NCBI GenBank assembly: GCA_964603125.1
Contig: CAZRUA010000001.1
Span: 62,001-126,000 of the forward strand
Reading direction: 5' to 3'
From: CAZRUA01 sp964603125
GTDB taxonomy: Bacteria; Bacteroidota; Bacteroidia; B-17B0; Aurantibacillaceae
DNA length: 64,000 bases
The notes below the pieces were generated by a model. It saw only the letters and a program-made list of their open reading frames with translations. It was not told where the DNA came from and ran no database searches. Of this stretch, positions 62,332-64,000 are shown piece after piece (the stretch's first letter is position 1; every line of letters starts with the position of its first letter). A program made the position numbers and the translations under genes.

Positions 62332-63537
62332 ATGCTTCCATTTTCTCCACCTCGAATCGACCAAAAAATAATTGATGAAGTTACCAAAGCTTTAACGTCT
62401 GGTTGGATTACAACGGGCCCTCGCACAAAGGATTTCGAAAAAAAAATTACAGCTTATTGTGGTAATAAAAATACGTTATGCCTTAATTCAGCAACTGCTG
62501 GTTTAGAAGTAATGTTACGTTGGTTTGGTGTAAAAGAGGGTGATGAGGTTATTTTGCCAGCTTATACTTATTCTGCCACAGCTAATGTAATTATACATTG
62601 TGGAGCAAAACCTGTATTTGTTGATGTAAACAAACATGATTTTAATATTAACACAATTGAAATAGAAAAGCATATTACTGAAAAGACAAAAGTGATTATG
62701 CCTGTTGATTTTGCTGGTTATCCATGTGATTATGATACAATAAATTTAATTGCTAAACGAAACGCACATAAATTTAATGCAAGTACAGAGAATCAAAAAA
62801 GGCTTGGAAGAATTCTAGTTTTAAGTGATTCGGCGCATTCCTTTGGCGCTTGGTATAAAAGTAAACGAGCAGGAAGTTTAACAGATGTTAGCGTATTTTC
62901 TTTTCATGCGGTGAAAAATTTAACTACTGCCGAAGGCGGCGCTATTGCACTTAATTTACCTAGTCCGTTTGATAATGCTGAAATATATACTCAATTGTGT
63001 ATAACAACTTTGCACGGTCAAAACAAAGATGCACTAGCTAAAACGCAAAAAGGAAACTGGAAATATGATATAGTTGAAGCGGGTTATAAATGCAACATGA
63101 CTGATTTATGTGCAGCTATTGGTTTGATTGAATTAGAACGTTATGATAATGATACACTGATTAAACGTAAACATATTTTCGACACCTATTCAAAATTATT
63201 AGGTTCACATCCTTTTATAGAAATTGTTCCTTACCACACAGCCGAAAAAACTTCTAGTTATCATTTGTATCCAATTCGTATAAAGGGCGCCACAGAAGCT
63301 CAACGCGATGAAATTATAAGGGAAATATTTGAACAAGAGATTTCTGTTAACGTTCATTTCATTCCTGTTCCTGCAATGAGTTTTTATAAAAATCTAGGAT
63401 ATAGTATTAATGATTATCCTATCACTAAAGATAATTATTCAAGAGAAATTAGTCTTCCGGTATACTACAATCTAACAGATGAGAATTTAAAAAGTGTAGT
63501 AAATGCAATTACATCAGCTGTAAAAAAGGTTCTGTAA
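62332..63537 (+). CDS. DegT/DnrJ/EryC1/StrS sugar aminotransferase
   Basis: The 401-residue PLP enzyme has GWITTGPRTKDFE near residue 24, LNSATAGLEVML near 51, the PLP-ring Asp166 in VLSDSAHSFG and the Schiff-base Lys195 in SFHAVKNLTTAEGGA. These enzymes aminate keto-sugars bound to nucleotides for surface glycans. It is followed directly (no gap) by a sugar transferase gene, marking the beginning of a polysaccharide locus that continues past the window. Confidence 0.93.
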   Translation: MLPFSPPRIDQKIIDEVTKALTSGWITTGPRTKDFEKKITAYCGNKNTLCLNSATAGLEVMLRWFGVKEGDEVILPAYTYSATANVIIHCGAKPVFVDVNKHDFNINTIEIEKHITEKTKVIMPVDFAGYPCDYDTINLIAKRNAHKFNASTENQKRLGRILVLSDSAHSFGAWYKSKRAGSLTDVSVFSFHAVKNLTTAEGGAIALNLPSPFDNAEIYTQLCITTLHGQNKDALAKTQKGNWKYDIVEAGYKCNMTDLCAAIGLIELERYDNDTLIKRKHIFDTYSKLLGSHPFIEIVPYHTAEKTSSYHLYPIRIKGATEAQRDEIIREIFEQEISVNVHFIPVPAMSFYKNLGYSINDYPITKDNYSREISLPVYYNLTDENLKSVVNAITSAVKKVL

Positions 63538-64000
63538 GTGATTCGATTCTTCGATATATTATTTTCTCTTTTAGGAATAATTGTTCTATTTCCATTTCTA
63601 TTTATTATTTCTATTATTATTCTTTTATCTTCTCCAGGAGGTGTTTTTTATAAGCAAACACGAGTTGGTAAAGGCAATAAGGATTTTAAATTACTAAAAT
63701 TTAGAAGTATGAGAACCAACTCAGATAAGCAAGGATTGCTTACTGTTGGCGGAAATGATAGCAGAATAACGAAGGTTGGTTTATTTATTCGTAAGTATAA
63801 AATAGATGAATTACCGCAATTACTAAATGTATTGCTAGGTCAAATGAGTTTGGTGGGCCCACGACCAGAAGTTAGAAAATATGTTGATTTATATTCGTTA
63901 GAACAAAAAGCGGTATTGGATGTAAAACCAGGAATTACAGATTATGCATCAATTGAGTATTCATTAGAAAACGAATTGCTAGCTAAATCGAGTAAGCCAG
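63538..64000 (+). CDS. Bacterial sugar transferase (initiating, 3' end outside window)
   Basis: A GTG at 63538, immediately after the aminotransferase TAA, opens a frame that runs to the window end (154 codons). It has an N-terminal membrane helix (LLGIIVLFPFLFIISIIIL), then KQTRVGKGNKDFKLLKFRSM, the catalytic-type KIDELPQLLNVL and SLVGPRPE. These are the WcaJ/PglC phosphoglycosyltransferase motifs: transfer of a sugar-1-phosphate to undecaprenyl phosphate. The short version without extra N-terminal helices is PglC-like. It probably uses the amino sugar made by the preceding enzyme. Confidence 0.92.
   Translation, partial: MIRFFDILFSLLGIIVLFPFLFIISIIILLSSPGGVFYKQTRVGKGNKDFKLLKFRSMRTNSDKQGLLTVGGNDSRITKVGLFIRKYKIDELPQLLNVLLGQMSLVGPRPEVRKYVDLYSLEQKAVLDVKPGITDYASIEYSLENELLAKSSKP

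Overview
The window is a low-GC chromosomal segment of a Bacteroidota bacterium (Flavobacteriia/Sphingobacteriia-like; I would not name a genus). Reasons: -7 boxes of the Bacteroidota type TAnnTTTG, no Shine-Dalgarno signals, proteins with type IX secretion (T9SS) C-terminal sorting domains (types A and B), two-component-propeller/SpoIIE proteins, and housekeeping genes of Bacteroidota type. I see no rRNA, tRNA, CRISPR array, transposase or prophage.

Layout. 1-4417: 3' part of a DUF4175 protein, an RsbW-like ATPase, ybeY, a small lipoprotein and a 2H phosphoesterase. 4439-14783: a TMTC-like GT-C/TPR membrane protein and two giant T9SS cargo proteins (PKD/SBBP type B; choice-of-anchor I type A with four 71-residue Ig-like repeats). 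14930-18179: PepP-type peptidase, alpha/beta hydrolase, ferritin-like diiron protein, DUF5684 protein. 18234-24497 (minus strand): an NAD-centred block made of the NrtR regulator, a short PRPP-synthetase-like protein, KptA/Tpt1 RNA 2'-phosphotransferase, a PPP-type phosphoesterase, DUF4291, a nucleoside-deoxyribosyltransferase-like protein, a GxxExxY protein and nicotinamide phosphoribosyltransferase. 24619-29498 (minus): CysQ, a half-length aldehyde dehydrogenase and a propeller-SpoIIE phosphatase. 29668-39339: M1 peptidase-truB, acpP-fabF-rnc, a transglycosylase, ferredoxin-NADP reductase, tatA, gatA. 39665-43451: LysM transglycosylase and a VIT-domain T9SS protein. 43527-52647 (minus): a tight glycan operon (methyltransferases, GT2s, acyltransferase, flavoprotein, GT-C-like membrane protein) ending in a T9SS cargo gene. 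52668-56507 (minus): SCOT subunits and PBP1A. 56715-64000: ruvB, a GT87 membrane protein (minus), ftsX, a TPR/PD40 outer-membrane-type protein, then the start of another glycan locus (DegT aminotransferase and a sugar transferase cut by the window edge).

How genes fit together. In the NAD block, KptA consumes NAD+ and releases nicotinamide; NadV re-uses nicotinamide with PRPP, which the Prs-like enzyme would make; NrtR (family ligand ADP-ribose) would control the set. Its promoter at about 24518-24551 lies between two 15-bp palindromes whose centres are 52 bp apart. The Prs-like + NadV pair also resembles the phage NARP1 NAD+ reconstitution pair, which sequence alone cannot settle.

The most unusual signal is a set of small inverted-repeat elements. 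A 527-bp unit (19741-20267) has 27-bp inverted ends enclosing a GxxExxY nuclease-fold gene. A second, gene-free 205-bp unit (22688-22892) in the same operon has inverted ends with the same CAC-N6-CAC-N7-CAC spacing. This looks like an autonomous/non-autonomous pair of a minimal mobile element. Other palindromic units are a 147-bp element at 39353-39499, a palindrome inserted in frame in truB, and REP-like hairpins near 16226 and 17101. Several genes have a -7 box only 3-4 nt before the start codon, including a GT87 gene whose predicted start is a non-canonical ATC.
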